Shown: in pieces, positions 48,125 to 60,483 of the stretch
Layout of the letters: each line of letters starts with the position of its first letter
Numbering within the stretch: the stretch's first letter is position 1
NCBI RefSeq assembly: GCF_963576615.1
Contig: NC_088711.1
Location: 22,724,182-22,788,181, forward strand
Direction: 5' to 3'
Source: Watersipora subatra
Taxonomy: Eukaryota > Bryozoa > Gymnolaemata > Cheilostomatida > Watersiporidae
DNA length: 64,000 nucleotides
Position numbers and translations under genes: made by a program
Notes under the pieces: generated by a model
What the model saw: the letters and a program-made list of their open reading frames with translations, nothing else
Told to the model about the DNA's origin: nothing
Databases searched by the model: none

Positions 48125-48496
48125 TGGCTGACTATGGCAAATGGCCAGAGATAATACGCAGCAGAGCAATTATCGTAAATGATAACTTCTTAGTAATTGA
48201 ATGCCGGAATATTTTGACTCTTTTCATCACCATCTCGATGGGATAGTCCTTGCCATGATAATTAGATAAGGATAACGCTTAGGCCATGCCTTCTTTAATC
48301 GGCGGCGTAATGCTGACTCTGTTAAATTAGCATTGATCAAATATACGAGTAGCATAGCACTTCGGGATTCAAAAAATCTCGCAGCAAAACCATTCATGGT
48401 TGATGAGGCTGTACTCTTATCTGACAAAATTGCTCAATTACCAAGCCATTCAAAGTTTCGCCAATACGGCATCCATATTTTTCTGGCATCACCGTG

Positions 48497-48576
48497 GGTA
48501 GCATGGCCGAGTGGTCTAAGGCGCTGGTTTTAGGCACCAGTCCGAAAGGGCGTGGGTTCGAATCCCACTGCTGCCA
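48497..48576 (+). tRNA. tRNA-Leu(TAG), unit 24
   Basis: Same sequence as 1117-1196; anticodon TAG at 48531-48533. Confidence 0.96.
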
Positions 48577-49036
48577 AATGTTTTATCGCGAAATGAGGAG
48601 TATTCTCGCTCGTTTTTGGTGTCAGTTCTTCCCGCAAACAACGCGCGAAGTGTTGCGGGAAGCGCGTATTTAAGACTCGCGATAATGTGCAATGCGAATG
48701 ATGATAGGACGTCTCGCGGACGGTTGCAATGAAGGTTTTGATACGAAACCAAGAAAAAAGCTCGTTGATGAAATCACATACGATGCAATGACGAAATCGT
48801 TCTATTGATCGTAAGCGTGAGGAGCAACAAAGCGAGCGTTGGCGCATGCCCAGTCGCGTCTCCTAGTGTAGTTTAGTTCGCAAAAAATTACTGCCTTTTC
48901 GGACTCTCGTCATGAAGTTTTACACCAACTGTAAATTTGTCGTTTTGCGGAAGCGAAATATTTTAAAAACTCGTACAGCCCGTAGCGGGTAAATGTATTG
49001 CGCGGAGAATACAAAAGACACAGGAAGAAACACATC

Positions 49037-49107
49037 TTCCCAGACGGGGATTGAACTCCGACCGTGGCGGTGAAAACGCCGGATCCTAACCACTAGGTCA
49101 CCTGATA
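49037..49107 (-). pseudogene. Degenerate tRNA-Glu(TTC), unit 24
   Basis: Common C12 form. Confidence 0.85.
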
Positions 49108-49774
49108 TAAAACTGATGACGACCCGCCCAGCGCATATGGCATTGCTCCGTGGAAGCCATATTTTCATGTAAAACCTCGCCTGTTCGAAAACTTATGTCA
49201 CGCATTAGCATTCCATGCTTACATACGCGTACCTTAGCGATCGTGCTCGTCGCCAGGACACCCGAGTTTTCTCTCGCTGTTTCCGTAATGGCTCCACCGA
49301 TCCGTTACATAAAAAGCGGGCTCGAGAAAGTTTTGAATCTTGGTCGCCGTCGTATACCGATAATTAGAAAATATGTAGTTTCAAAACGCTATGAAAGTAG
49401 AAGCTTGGCTGTTTGTAGCGCATCCTACAGCCTCAAAAGGCTGTTTCCGAATCCGCTTTTCAGTGGTACTGTTCACCGACGCTCGATAAAGATTAGAAAT
49501 ATAGCGAGAACGTACGTCTTGAGGTATTGGTGTTGAATGCAGTTCGATTGAACCGTGGACAAAGATATCGTTGCGGTCACTGCGTCGCAGTAGGAACACG
49601 GCAAGGCCATTACGCGAATTGTTAAGGACGGAAAACTGATGCGACTTGGCGATTTACAATGATTGTGAAAACGTTTCGCGAAAATTGAGCATCAATTGTC
49701 AGGGTGCTGAGCGGGCTAAAACTAGTATTACGCATCTACTCACGCCTGAAAACTCGCATCAGCTGATGGTATGA

Positions 49775-49856
49775 GGTAGTGTGGCCGAGCGGTCTAAGGC
49801 GCTGGTTTAAGGCACCAGTCCCTTCGGGGGCGTGGGTTCGAATCCCACCGCTGCCA
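49775..49856 (+). tRNA. tRNA-Leu(AAG), unit 25
   Basis: Same sequence as 335-416; anticodon AAG at 49809-49811. Confidence 0.96.
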
Positions 49857-50112
49857 ATTATTTTTACTCGCCGATGTTAGAAGAAGTTTTAGCAAGATGA
49901 CGCGAAAGGTGTAAAGTTAAACAAGATGATGAATGAAAAATGAAGATGGTGTCGAAATAATCCTCGCGTGTATATCGTTTTGTCACGAATTGAAACATAT
50001 TCGTCGCGCCAACTATAACTATAATTATAACTATAACTATAATTTATTTGACTTGAAACTTACAGAAATAATGTTATCACTCAATAAAATTTTGTAAAAC
50101 AAAGGAGAAGAG

Positions 50113-50184
50113 TTCCCAGACGGGGAATCGAACCCCGGCCACAGCGGTGAGAGCGCCGGATCCTAACCACTAGACCACCTGGGA
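50113..50184 (-). tRNA. tRNA-Glu(CTC), unit 25, anticodon-stem T42 variant
   Basis: Private a at 50143 makes the G28-C42 anticodon-stem pair G-U, probably tolerated. Anticodon CTC at 50149-50151. Confidence 0.94.
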
Positions 50185-50556
50185 TGGCTGACTATGGCAA
50201 ATGGCCAGAGATAATACGCAGCAGAGCAATTATCGTAAATGATAACTTCTTAGTAATTGAATGCCGGAATATTTTGACTCTTTTCATCACCATCTCGATG
50301 GGATAGTCCTTGCCATGATAATTAGATAAGGATAACGCTTAGGCCATGCCTTCTTTAATCGGCGGCGTAATGCTGACTCTGTTAAATTAGCATTGATCAA
50401 ATATACGAGTAGCATAGCACTTCGGGATTCAAAAAATCTCGCAGCAAAACCATTGATGGTTGATGAGGCTGTACTCTTATCTGACAAAATTGCTCAATTA
50501 CTAAGCCATTCGAAGTTTCGCCAATACGGCATCCATATTTTTCTGGCATCACCGTG

Positions 50557-50636
50557 GGTAGCATGGCCGAGTGGTCTAAGGCGCTGGTTTTAGGCATCAG
50601 TCCGAAAGGGTGTGGGTTCGAATCCCACTGCTGCCA
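50557..50636 (+). tRNA. tRNA-Leu(TAG), unit 25, T48 and anticodon-stem variant
   Basis: Gamma form (t at 50611) with a private t at 50597 that turns a G-C anticodon-stem pair into G-U. Anticodon TAG at 50591-50593 and the fold is kept. Confidence 0.93.
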
Positions 50637-51096
50637 AATGTTTTATCGCGAAATGAGGAGTATTCTCGCTCGTTTTTGGTGTCAGTTCTTCCCGCAAACA
50701 ACGCGCGAAGTGTTGCGGGAAGCGCGTATTTAAGACTCGCGATAATGTGCAATGCGAATGATGATAGGACGTCTCGCGGACGGTTGCAATGAAGGTTTTG
50801 ATACGAAACCAAGAAAAAAGCTCGTTGATGAAATCACATACGATGCAATGACGAAATCGTTCTATTGATCGTAAGCGTGAGGAGCAACAAAGCGAGCGTT
50901 GGCGCATGCCCAGTCGCGTCTCCTAGTGTAGTTTAGTTCGCAAAAAATTACTGCCTTTTCGGACTCTCGTCATGAAGTTTTACACCAACTGTAAAATTGT
51001 CGTTTTGCGGAAGCGAAATATTTTAAAAACTCGTACAGCCCGTAGCGGGTAAATGTATTGCGCGGAGAATACAAAAGACACAGGAAGAAACACATC

Positions 51097-51167
51097 TTCC
51101 CAGACGGGGATTGAACTCCGACCGTGGCGGTGAAAACGCCGGATCCTAACCACTAGGTCACCTGATA
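51097..51167 (-). pseudogene. Degenerate tRNA-Glu(TTC), unit 25
   Basis: Common C12 form. Confidence 0.85.
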
Positions 51168-51834
51168 TAAAACTGATGACGACCCGCCCAGCGCATATGG
51201 CATTGCTCCGTGGAAGCCATATTTTCATGTAAAACCTCGCCTGTTCGAAAACTTATGTCACGCATTAGCATTCCATGCTTACATACGCGTACCTTAGCGA
51301 TCGTGCTCGTCGCCAGGACACCCGAGTTTTCTCTCGCTGTTTCCGTAATGGCTCCACCGATCCGTTACATAAAAAGCGGGCTCGAGAAAGTTTTGAATCT
51401 TGGTCGCCGTCGTATACCGATAATTAGAAAATATGTAGTTTCAAAACGCTATGAAAGTAGAAGCTTGGCTGTTTGTAGCGCATCCTACAGCCTCAAAAGG
51501 CTGTTTCCGAATCCGCTTTTCAGTGGTACTGTTCACCGACGCTCGATAAAGATTAGAAATATAGCGAGAACGTACGTCTTGAGGTATTGGTGTTGAATGC
51601 AGTTCGATTGAACCGTGGACAAAGATATCGTTGCGGTCACTGCGTCGCAGTACGAACACGGCAAGGCCATTACGCGAATTGTTAAGGACGGAAAACTGAT
51701 GCGACTTGGCGATTTACAATGATTGTGAAAACATTTCGCGAAAATTGAGCATCAATTGTCAGGGTGCTGAGCGGGCTAAAACTAGTATTACGCATCTACT
51801 CACGCCTGAAAACTCGCATCAGCTGATGGTATGA

Positions 51835-51916
51835 GGTAGTGTGGCCGAGCGGTCTAAGGCGCTGGTTTAAGGCACCAGTCCCTTCGGGGGCGTGGGTTCG
51901 AATCCCACCGCTGCCA
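51835..51916 (+). tRNA. tRNA-Leu(AAG), unit 26
   Basis: Same sequence as 335-416; anticodon AAG at 51869-51871. Confidence 0.96.
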
Positions 51917-52172
51917 ATTATTTTTACTCGCCGATGTTAGAAGAAGTTTTAGCAAGATGACGCGAGAGGTGTAAAGTTAAACAAGATGATGAATGAAAAA
52001 TGAAGATGGTGTCGAAATAATCCTCGCGTGTATATCGTTTTGTCACGGATTGAAACATATTCGTCGCGCCAACTATAACTATAATTATAACTATAACTAT
52101 AATTTATTTGACTTGAAACTTACAGAAATAATGTTATCACTCAATAAAATTTTGTAAAACAAAGGAGAAGAG

Positions 52173-52244
52173 TTCCCAGACGGGGAATCGAACCCCGGCC
52201 ACGGCGGTGAGAGCGCCGGATCCTAACCACTAGACCACCTGGGA
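52173..52244 (-). tRNA. tRNA-Glu(CTC), unit 26
   Basis: Same sequence as 673-744; anticodon CTC at 52209-52211. Confidence 0.96.
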
Positions 52245-52616
52245 TGGCTGACTATGGCAAATGGCCAGAGATAATACGCAGCAGAGCAATTATCGTAAAT
52301 GATAACTTCTTAGTAATTGAATGCCGGAATATTTTGACTCTTTTCATCACCATCTCGATGGGATAGTCCTTGCCATGATAATTAGATAAGGATAACGCTT
52401 AGGCCATGCCTTCTTTAATCGGCGGCGTAATGCTGACTCTGTTAAATTAGCATTGATCAAATATACGAGTAGCATAGCACTTCGGGATTCAAAAAATCTC
52501 GCAGCAAAACCATTGATGGTTGATGAGGCTGTACTCTTATCTGACAAAATTGCTCAATTACCAAGCCATTCAAAGTTTCGCCAATACGGCATCCATATTT
52601 TTCTGGCATCACCGTG

Positions 52617-52696
52617 GGTAGCATGGCCGAGTGGTCTAAGGCGCTGGTTTTAGGCACCAGTCCGAAAGGGCGTGGGTTCGAATCCCACTGCTGCCA
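52617..52696 (+). tRNA. tRNA-Leu(TAG), unit 26
   Basis: Same sequence as 1117-1196; anticodon TAG at 52651-52653. Confidence 0.96.
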
Positions 52697-53156
52697 AATG
52701 TTTTATCGCGAAATGAGGAGTATTCTCGCTCGTTTTTGGTGTCAGTTCTTCCCGCAAACAACGCGCGAAGTGTTGCGGGAAGCGCGTATTTAAGACTCGC
52801 GATAATGTGCAATGCGAATGATGATAGGACGTCTCGCGGACGGTTGCAATGAAGGTTTTGATACGAAACCAAGAAAAAAGCTCGTTGATGAAATCACATA
52901 CGATGCAATGACGAAATCGTTCTATTGATCGTAAGCGTGAGGAGCAACAAAGCGAGCGTTGGCGCATGCCCAGTCGCGTCTCCTAGTGTAGTTTAGTTCG
53001 CAAAAAATTACTGCCTTTTCGGACTCTCGTCATGAAGTTTTACACCAACTGTAAATTTGTCGTTTTGCGGAAGCGAAATATTTTAAAAACTCGTACAGCC
53101 CGTAGCGGGTAAATGTATTGCGCGGAGAATACAAAAGACACAGGAAGAAACACATC

Positions 53157-53227
53157 TTCCCAGACGGGGATTGAACTCCGACCGTGGCGGTGAAAACGCC
53201 GGATCCTAACCACTAGGTCACCTGATA
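53157..53227 (-). pseudogene. Degenerate tRNA-Glu(TTC), unit 26
   Basis: Common C12 form. Confidence 0.85.
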
Positions 53228-53894
53228 TAAAACTGATGACGACCCGCCCAGCGCATATGGCATTGCTCCGTGGAAGCCATATTTTCATGTAAAACCTCGC
53301 CTGTTCGAAAACTTATGTCACGCATTAGCATTCCATGCTTACATACGCGTACCTTAGCGATCGTGCTCGTCGCCAGGACACCCGAGTTTTCTCTCGCTGT
53401 TTCCGTAATGGCTCCACCGATCCGTTACATAAAAAGCGGGCTCGAGAAAGTTTTGAATCTTGGTCGCCGTCGTATACCGATAATTAGAAAATATGTAGTT
53501 TCAAAACGCTATGAAAGTAGAAGCTTGGCTGTTTGTAGCGCATCCTACAGCCTCAAAAGGCTGTTTCCGAATCCGCTTTTCAGTGGTACTGTTCACCGAC
53601 GCTCGATAAAGATTAGAAATATAGCGAGAACGTACGTCTTGAGGTATTGGTGTTGAATGCAGTTCGATTGAACCGTGGACAAAGATATCGTTGCGGTCAC
53701 TGCGTCGCAGTACGAACACGGCAAGGCCATTACGCGAATTGTTAAGGACGGAAAACTGATGCGACTTGGCGATTTACAATGATTGTGAAAACATTTCGCG
53801 AAAATTGAGCATCAATTGTCAGGGTGCTGAGCGGGCTAAAACTAGTATTACGCATCTACTCACGCCTGAAAACTCGCATCAGCTGATGGTATGA

Positions 53895-53976
53895 GGTAGT
53901 GTGGCCGAGCGGTCTAAGGCGCTGGTTTAAGGCACCAGTCCCTTCGGGGGTGTGGGTTCGAATCCCACCGCTGCCA
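53895..53976 (+). tRNA. tRNA-Leu(AAG), unit 27, T48 variant
   Basis: t at 53951 replaces C48, the same position that varies in tRNA-Leu(TAG) of gamma units. Anticodon AAG at 53929-53931. Confidence 0.95.
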
Positions 53977-54232
53977 ATTATTTTTACTCGCCGATGTTAG
54001 AAGAAGTTTTAGCAAGATGACGCGAGAGGTGTAAAGTTAAACAAGATGATGAATGAAAAATGAAGATGGTGTCGAAATAATCCTCGCGTGTATATCGTTT
54101 TGTCACGGATTGAAACATATTCGTCGCGCCAACTATAACTATAATTATAACTATAACTATAATTTATTTGACTTGAAACTTACAGAAATAATGTTATCAC
54201 TCAATAAAATTTTGTAAAACAAAGGAGAAGAG

Positions 54233-54304
54233 TTCCCAGACGGGGAATCGAACCCCGACCACGGCGGTGAGAGCGCCGGATCCTAACCACTAGACCACCT
54301 GGGA
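54233..54304 (-). tRNA. tRNA-Glu(CTC), unit 27, T48 variant
   Basis: Private a at 54258 makes C48 a T, weakening the G15-C48 Levitt pair. Anticodon CTC at 54269-54271. Confidence 0.94.
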
Positions 54305-54676
54305 TGGCTGACTATGGCAAATGGCCAGAGATAATATGCAGCAGAGCAATTATCGTAAATGATAACTTCTTAGTAATTGAATGCCGGAATATTTTGACTC
54401 TTTTCATCACCATCTCGATGGGATAGTCCTTGCCATGATAATTAGATAAGGATAACGCTTAGGCCATGCCTTCTTTAATCGGCGGCGTAATGCTGACTCT
54501 GTTAAATTAGCATTGATCAAATATACGAGTAGCATAGCACTTCGGGATTCAAAAAATCTCGCAGCAAAACCATTGATGGTTGATGAGGCTGTACTCTTAT
54601 CTGACAAAATTGCTCAATTACCAAGCCATTCGAAGTTTCGCCAATACGGCATCCATATTTTTCTGGCATCACCGTG

Positions 54677-54756
54677 GGTAGCATGGCCGAGTGGTCTAAG
54701 GCGCTGGTTTTAGGCACCAGTCCGAAAGGGCGTGGGTTCGAATCCCACTGCTGCCA
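54677..54756 (+). tRNA. tRNA-Leu(TAG), unit 27
   Basis: Same sequence as 1117-1196; anticodon TAG at 54711-54713. Confidence 0.96.
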
Positions 54757-55216
54757 AATGTTTTATCGCGAAATGAGGAGTATTCTCGCTCGTTTTTGGT
54801 GTCAGTTCTTCCCGCAAACAACGCGCGAAGTGTTGCGGGAAGCGCGTATTTAAGACTCGCGATAATGTGCAATGCGAATGATGATAGGACGTCTCGCGGA
54901 CGGTTGCAATGAAGGTTTTGATACGAAACCAAGAAAAAAGCTCGTTGATGAAATCACATACGATGCAATGACGAAATCGTTCTATTGATCGTAAGCGTGA
55001 GGAGCAACAAAGCGAGCGTTGGCGCATGCCCAGTCGCGTCTCCTAGTGTAGTTTAGTTCGCAAAAAATTACTGCCTTTTCGGACTCTCGTCATGAAGTTT
55101 TACACCAACTGTAAAATTGTCGTTTTGCGGAAGCGAAATATTTTAAAAACTCGTACAGCCCGTAGCGGGTAAATGTATTGCGCGGAGAATACAAAAGACA
55201 CAGGAAGAAACACATC

Positions 55217-55287
55217 TTCCCAGACGGGGATTGAACTCCGACCGTGGCGGTGAAAACGCCGGATCCTAACCACTAGGTCACCTGATA
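55217..55287 (-). pseudogene. Degenerate tRNA-Glu(TTC), unit 27
   Basis: Common C12 form. Confidence 0.85.
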
Positions 55288-55953
55288 TAAAACTGATGAC
55301 GACCCGCCCAGCGCATATGGCATTGCTCCGTGGAAGCCATATTTTCATGTAAAACCTCGCCTGTTCGAAAACTTATGTCACGCATTAGCATTCCATGCTT
55401 ACATACGCGTACCTTAGCGATCGTGCTCGTCGCCAGGACACCCGAGTTTTCTCTCGCTGTTTCCGTAATGGTCCACCGATCCGTTACATAAAAAGCGGGC
55501 TCGAGAAAGTTTTGAATCTTGGTCGCCGTCGTATACCGATAATTAGAAAATATGTAGTTTCAAAACGCTATGAAAGTAGAAGCTTGGCTGTTTGTAGCGC
55601 ATCCTACAGCCTCAAAAGGCTGTTTCCGAATCCGCTTTTCAGTGGCACTGTTCACCGACGCTCGATAAAGATTAGAAATATAGCGAGAACGTACGTCTTG
55701 AGGTATTGGTGTTGAATGCAGTTCGATTGAACCGTGGACAAAGATATCGTTGCGGTCACTGCGTCGCAGTACGAACACGGCAAGGCCATTACGCGAATTG
55801 TTAAGGACGGAAAACTGATGCGACTTGGCGATTTACAATGATTGTGAAAACATTTCGCGAAAATTGAGCATCAATTGTCAGGGTGCTGAGCGGGCTAAAA
55901 CTAGTATTACGCATCTACTCACGCCTGAAAACTCGCATCAGCTGATGGTATGA

Positions 55954-56035
55954 GGTAGTGTGGCCGAGCGGTCTAAGGCGCTGGTTTAAGGCACCAGTCC
56001 CTTCGGGGGCGTGGGTTCGAATCCCACCGCTGCCA
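55954..56035 (+). tRNA. tRNA-Leu(AAG), unit 28
   Basis: Same sequence as 335-416; anticodon AAG at 55988-55990. Confidence 0.96.
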
Positions 56036-56291
56036 ATTATTTTTACTCGCCGATGTTAGAAGAAGTTTTAGCAAGATGACGCGAAAGGTGTAAAGTTAAA
56101 CAAGATGATGAATGAAAAATGAAGATGGTGTCGAAATAATCCTCGCGTGTATATCGTTTTGTCACGGATTGAAACATATTCGTCGCGCCAACTATAACTA
56201 TAATTATAACTATAACTATAATTTATTTGACTTGAAACTTACAGAAATAATGTTATCACTCAATAAAATTTTGTAAAACAAAGGAGAAGAG

Positions 56292-56363
56292 TTCCCAGAT
56301 GGGAAATCGAACCCCGGCCACGGCGGTGAGAGCGCCGGATCCTAACCACTAGACCACCTGGGA
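56292..56363 (-). tRNA. tRNA-Glu(CTC), unit 28, weakened T stem
   Basis: Plus-strand t at 56300 and a at 56304 change G65 to A and C61 to T. The C49-G65 pair is lost and the conserved G53-C61 pair becomes G-U, leaving three Watson-Crick pairs in the T stem. C61 is also a B-box base. This copy may be transcribed or folded poorly. Anticodon CTC at 56328-56330. Confidence 0.88.
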
Positions 56364-56735
56364 TGGCTGACTATGGCAAATGGCCAGAGATAATACGCAG
56401 CAGAGCAATTATCGTAAATGATAACTTCTTAGTAATTGAATGCCGGAATATTTTGACTCTTTTCATCACCATCTCGATGGGATAGTCCTTGCCATGATAA
56501 TTAGATAAGAATAACGCTTAGGCCATGCCTTCTTTAATCGGCGGCGTAATGCTGACTCTGTTAAATTAGCATTGATCAAATATACGAGTAGCATAGCACT
56601 TCGGGATTCAAAAAATCTCGCAGCAAAACCATTGATGGTTGATGAGGCTGTACTCTTATCTGACAAAATTGCTCAATTACCAAGCCATTCGAAGTTTCGC
56701 CAATACGGCATCCATATTTTTCTGGCATCACCGTG

Positions 56736-56815
56736 GGTAGCATGGCCGAGTGGTCGAAGGCGCTGGTTTTAGGCACCAGTCCGAAAGGGCGTGGGTTCGA
56801 ATCCCACTGCTGCCA
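56736..56815 (+). tRNA. tRNA-Leu(TAG), unit 28, D-loop variant
   Basis: Delta form: g at 56756 in the variable part of the D loop, outside paired and invariant bases, so probably neutral. Anticodon TAG at 56770-56772. Confidence 0.95.
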
Positions 56816-57275
56816 AATGTTTTATCGCGAAATGAGGAGTATTCTCGCTCGTTTTTGGTGTCAGTTCTTCCCGCAAACAACGCGCGAAGTGTTGCGGGAA
56901 GCGCGTATTTAAGACTCGCGATAATGTGCAATGCGAATGATGATAGGACGTCTCGCGGACGGTTGCAATGAAGGTTTTGATACGAAACCAAGAAAAAAAC
57001 TCGTTGATGAAATCACATACGATGCAATGACGAAATCGTTCTATTGATCGTAAGCGTGAGGAGCAACAAAGCGAGCGTTGGCGCATGCCCAGTCGCGTCT
57101 CCTAGTGTAGTTTAGTTCGCAAAAAATTACTGCCTTTTCGGACTCTCGTCATGAAGTTTTACACAAACTGTAAATTTGTCGTTTTGCGGAAGCGAAATAT
57201 TTTAAAAACTCGTACAGCCCGTAGCGGGTAAATGTATTGCGCGGAGAATACAAAAGACACAGGAAGAAACACATC

Positions 57276-57346
57276 TTCCCAGACGGGGATTGAACTCCGA
57301 CCGTGGCGGTGAAAACGCCGGATCCTAACCACTAGGTCGCCTGATA
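57276..57346 (-). pseudogene. Degenerate tRNA-Glu(TTC), unit 28
   Basis: C12 form that has also lost the universal U8 (minus-strand C at 57339), so further decayed. Confidence 0.87.
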
Positions 57347-58013
57347 TAAAACTGATGACGACCCGCCCAGCGCATATGGCATTGCTCCGTGGAAGCCATA
57401 TTTTCATGTAAAACCTCGCCTGTTCGAAAACTTATGTCACGCATTAGCATTCCATGCTTACATACGCATACCTTAGCGATCGTGCTCGTCGCCAGGACAC
57501 CCGAGTTTTCTCTCGCTGTTTCCGTAATGGCTCCACCGATCCGTTACATAAAAAGCGGGCTCGAGAAAGTTTTGAATCTTGGTCGCCGTCGTATACCGAT
57601 AATTAGAAAATATGTAGTTTCAAAACGCTATGAAAGTAGAAGCTTGGCTGTTTGTAGCGCATCCTACAGCCTCAAAAGGCTGTTTCCGAATCCGCTTTTC
57701 AGTGGCACTGTTCACCGACGCTCGATAAAGATTAGAAATATAGCGAGAACGTACGTCTTGAGGTATTGGTGTTGAATGCAGTTCGATTGAACCGTGGACA
57801 AAGATATCGTTGCGGTCACTGCGTCGCAGTACGAACACGGCAAGGCCATTACGCGAATTGTTAAGGACGGAAAACTGATGCGACTTGGCGATTTACAATG
57901 ATTGTGAAAACATTTCGCGAAAATTGAGCATCAATTGTCAGGGTGCTGAGCAGGCTAAAACTAGTATTACGCATCTACTCACGCCTGAAAACTCGCATCA
58001 GCTGATGGTATGA

Positions 58014-58095
58014 GGTAGTGTGGCCGAGCGGTCTAAGGCGCTGGTTTAAGGCACCAGTCCCTTCGGGGGCGTGGGTTCGAATCCCACCGCTGCCA
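58014..58095 (+). tRNA. tRNA-Leu(AAG), unit 29
   Basis: Same sequence as 335-416; anticodon AAG at 58048-58050. Confidence 0.96.
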
Positions 58096-58351
58096 ATTAT
58101 TTTTACTCGCCGATGTTAGAAGAAGTTTTAGCAAGATGACGCGAAAGGTGTAAAGTTAAACAAGATGATGAATGAAAAATGAAGATGGTGTCGAAATAAT
58201 CCTCGCGTGTATATCGTTTTGTCACGGATTGAAACATATTCGTCGCGCCAACTATAACTATAATTATAACTATAACTATAATTTATTTGACTTGAAACTT
58301 ACAGAAATAATGTTATCACTCAATAAAATTTTGTAAAACAAAGGAGAAGAG

Positions 58352-58423
58352 TTCCCAGATGGGAAATCGAACCCCGGCCACGGCGGTGAGAGCGCCGGAT
58401 CCTAACCACTAGACCACCTGGGA
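58352..58423 (-). tRNA. tRNA-Glu(CTC), unit 29, weakened T stem
   Basis: The same two T-stem changes as unit 28 (t at 58360, a at 58364); anticodon CTC at 58388-58390. Confidence 0.88.
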
Positions 58424-58795
58424 TGGCTGACTATGGCAAATGGCCAGAGATAATACGCAGCAGAGCAATTATCGTAAATGATAACTTCTTAGTAATTGAA
58501 TGCCGGAATATTTTGACTCTTTTCATCACCATCTCGATGGGATAGTCCTTGCCATGATAATTAGATAAGAATAACGCTTAGGCCATGCCTTCTTTAATCG
58601 GCGGCGTAATGCTGACTCTGTTAAATTAGCATTGATCAAATATACGAGTAGCATAGCACTTCGGGATTCAAAAAATCTCGCAGCAAAACCATTGATGGTT
58701 GATGAGGCTGTACTCTTATCTGACAAAATTGCTCAATTACCAAGCCATTCGAAGTTTCGCCAATACGGCATCCATATTTTTCTGGCATCACCGTG

Positions 58796-58875
58796 GGTAG
58801 CATGGCCGAGTGGTCGAAGGCGCTGGTTTTAGGCACCAGTCCGAAAGGGCGTGGGTTCGAATCCCACTGCTGCCA
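58796..58875 (+). tRNA. tRNA-Leu(TAG), unit 29, D-loop variant
   Basis: Delta form, g at 58816; anticodon TAG at 58830-58832. Confidence 0.95.
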
Positions 58876-59335
58876 AATGTTTTATCGCGAAATGAGGAGT
58901 ATTCTCGCTCGTTTTTGGTGTCAGTTCTTCCCGCAAACAACGCGCGAAGTGTTGCGGGAAGCGCGTATTTAAGACTCGCGATAATGTGCAATGCGAATGA
59001 TGATAGGACGTCTCGCGGACGGTTGCAATGAAGGTTTTGATATGAAACCAAGAAAAAAACTCGTTGATGAAATCACATACGATGCAATGACGAAATCGTT
59101 CTATTGATCGTAAGCGTGAGGAGCAACAAAGCGAGCGTTGGCGCATGCCCAGTCGCGTCTCCTAGTGTAGTTTAGTTCGCAAAAAATTACTGCCTTTTCG
59201 GACTCTCGTCATGAAGTTTTACACAAACTGTAAATTTGTCGTTTTGCGGAAGCGAAATATTTTAAAAACTCGTACAGCCCGTAGCGGGTAAATGTATTGC
59301 GCGGAGAATACAAAAGACACAGGAAGAAACACATC

Positions 59336-59406
59336 TTCCCAGACGGGGATTGAACTCCGACCGTGGCGGTGAAAACGCCGGATCCTAACCACTAGGTCGC
59401 CTGATA
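59336..59406 (-). pseudogene. Degenerate tRNA-Glu(TTC), unit 29
   Basis: Delta form lacking U8 (59399). Confidence 0.87.
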
Positions 59407-60073
59407 TAAAACTGATGACGACCCGCCCAGCGCATATGGCATTGCTCCGTGGAAGCCATATTTTCATGTAAAACCTCGCCTGTTCGAAAACTTATGTCAC
59501 GCATTAGCATTCCATGCTTACATACGCGTACCTTAGCGATCGTGCTCGTCGCCAGGACACCCGAGTTTTCTCTCGCTGTTTCCGTAATGGCTCCACCGAT
59601 CCGTTACATAAAAAGCGGGCTCGAGAAAGTTTTGAATCTTGGTCGCCGTCGTATACCGATAATTAGAAAATATGTAGTTTCAAAACGCTATGAAAGTAGA
59701 AGCTTGGCTGTTTGTAGCGCATCCTACAGCCTCAAAAGGCTGTTTCCGAATCCGCTTTTCAGTGGCACTGTTCACCGACGCTCGATAAAGATTAGAAATA
59801 TAGCGAGAACGTACGTCTTGAGGTATTGGTGTTGAATGCAGTTCGATTGAACCGTGGACAAAGATATCGTTGCGGTCACTGCGTCGCAGTACGAACACGG
59901 CAAGGCCATTACGCGAATTGTTAAGGACGGAAAACTGATGCGACTTGGCGATTTACAATGATTGTGAAAACACTTCGCGAAAATTGAGCATCAATTGTCA
60001 AGGTGCTGAGGGGGCTGAAACTAGTATTACGCATCTACTCACGCCTGAAAACTCGCATCAGCTGATGGTATGA

Positions 60074-60155
60074 GGTAGTGTGGCCGAGCGGTCTAAGGCG
60101 CTGGTTTAAGGCACCAGTCCCTTCGGGGGTGTGGGTTCGAATCCCACCGCTGCCA
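60074..60155 (+). tRNA. tRNA-Leu(AAG), unit 30, T48 variant
   Basis: t at 60130 replaces C48, as in units 27 and 31; anticodon AAG at 60108-60110. Confidence 0.95.
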
Positions 60156-60411
60156 ATTATTTTTACTCGCCGATGTTAGAAGAAGTTTTAGCAAGATGAC
60201 GCGAGAGGTGTAAAGTTAAACAAGATGATGAATGAAAAATGAAGATGGTGTCGAAATAATCCTCGCGTGTATATCGTTTTGTCACGGATTGAAACATATT
60301 CGTCGCGCCAACTATAACTATAATTATAACTATAACTATAATTTATTTGACTTGAAACTTACAGAAATAATGTTATCACTCAATAAAATTTTGTAAAACA
60401 AAGGAGAAGAG

Positions 60412-60483
60412 TTCCCAGACGGGGAATCGAACCCCGGCCACGGCGGTGAGAGCGCCGGATCCTAACCACTAGACCACCTGGGA
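60412..60483 (-). tRNA. tRNA-Glu(CTC), unit 30
   Basis: Common sequence as at 673-744, without the T-stem changes of units 28 and 29; anticodon CTC at 60448-60450. Confidence 0.96.
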
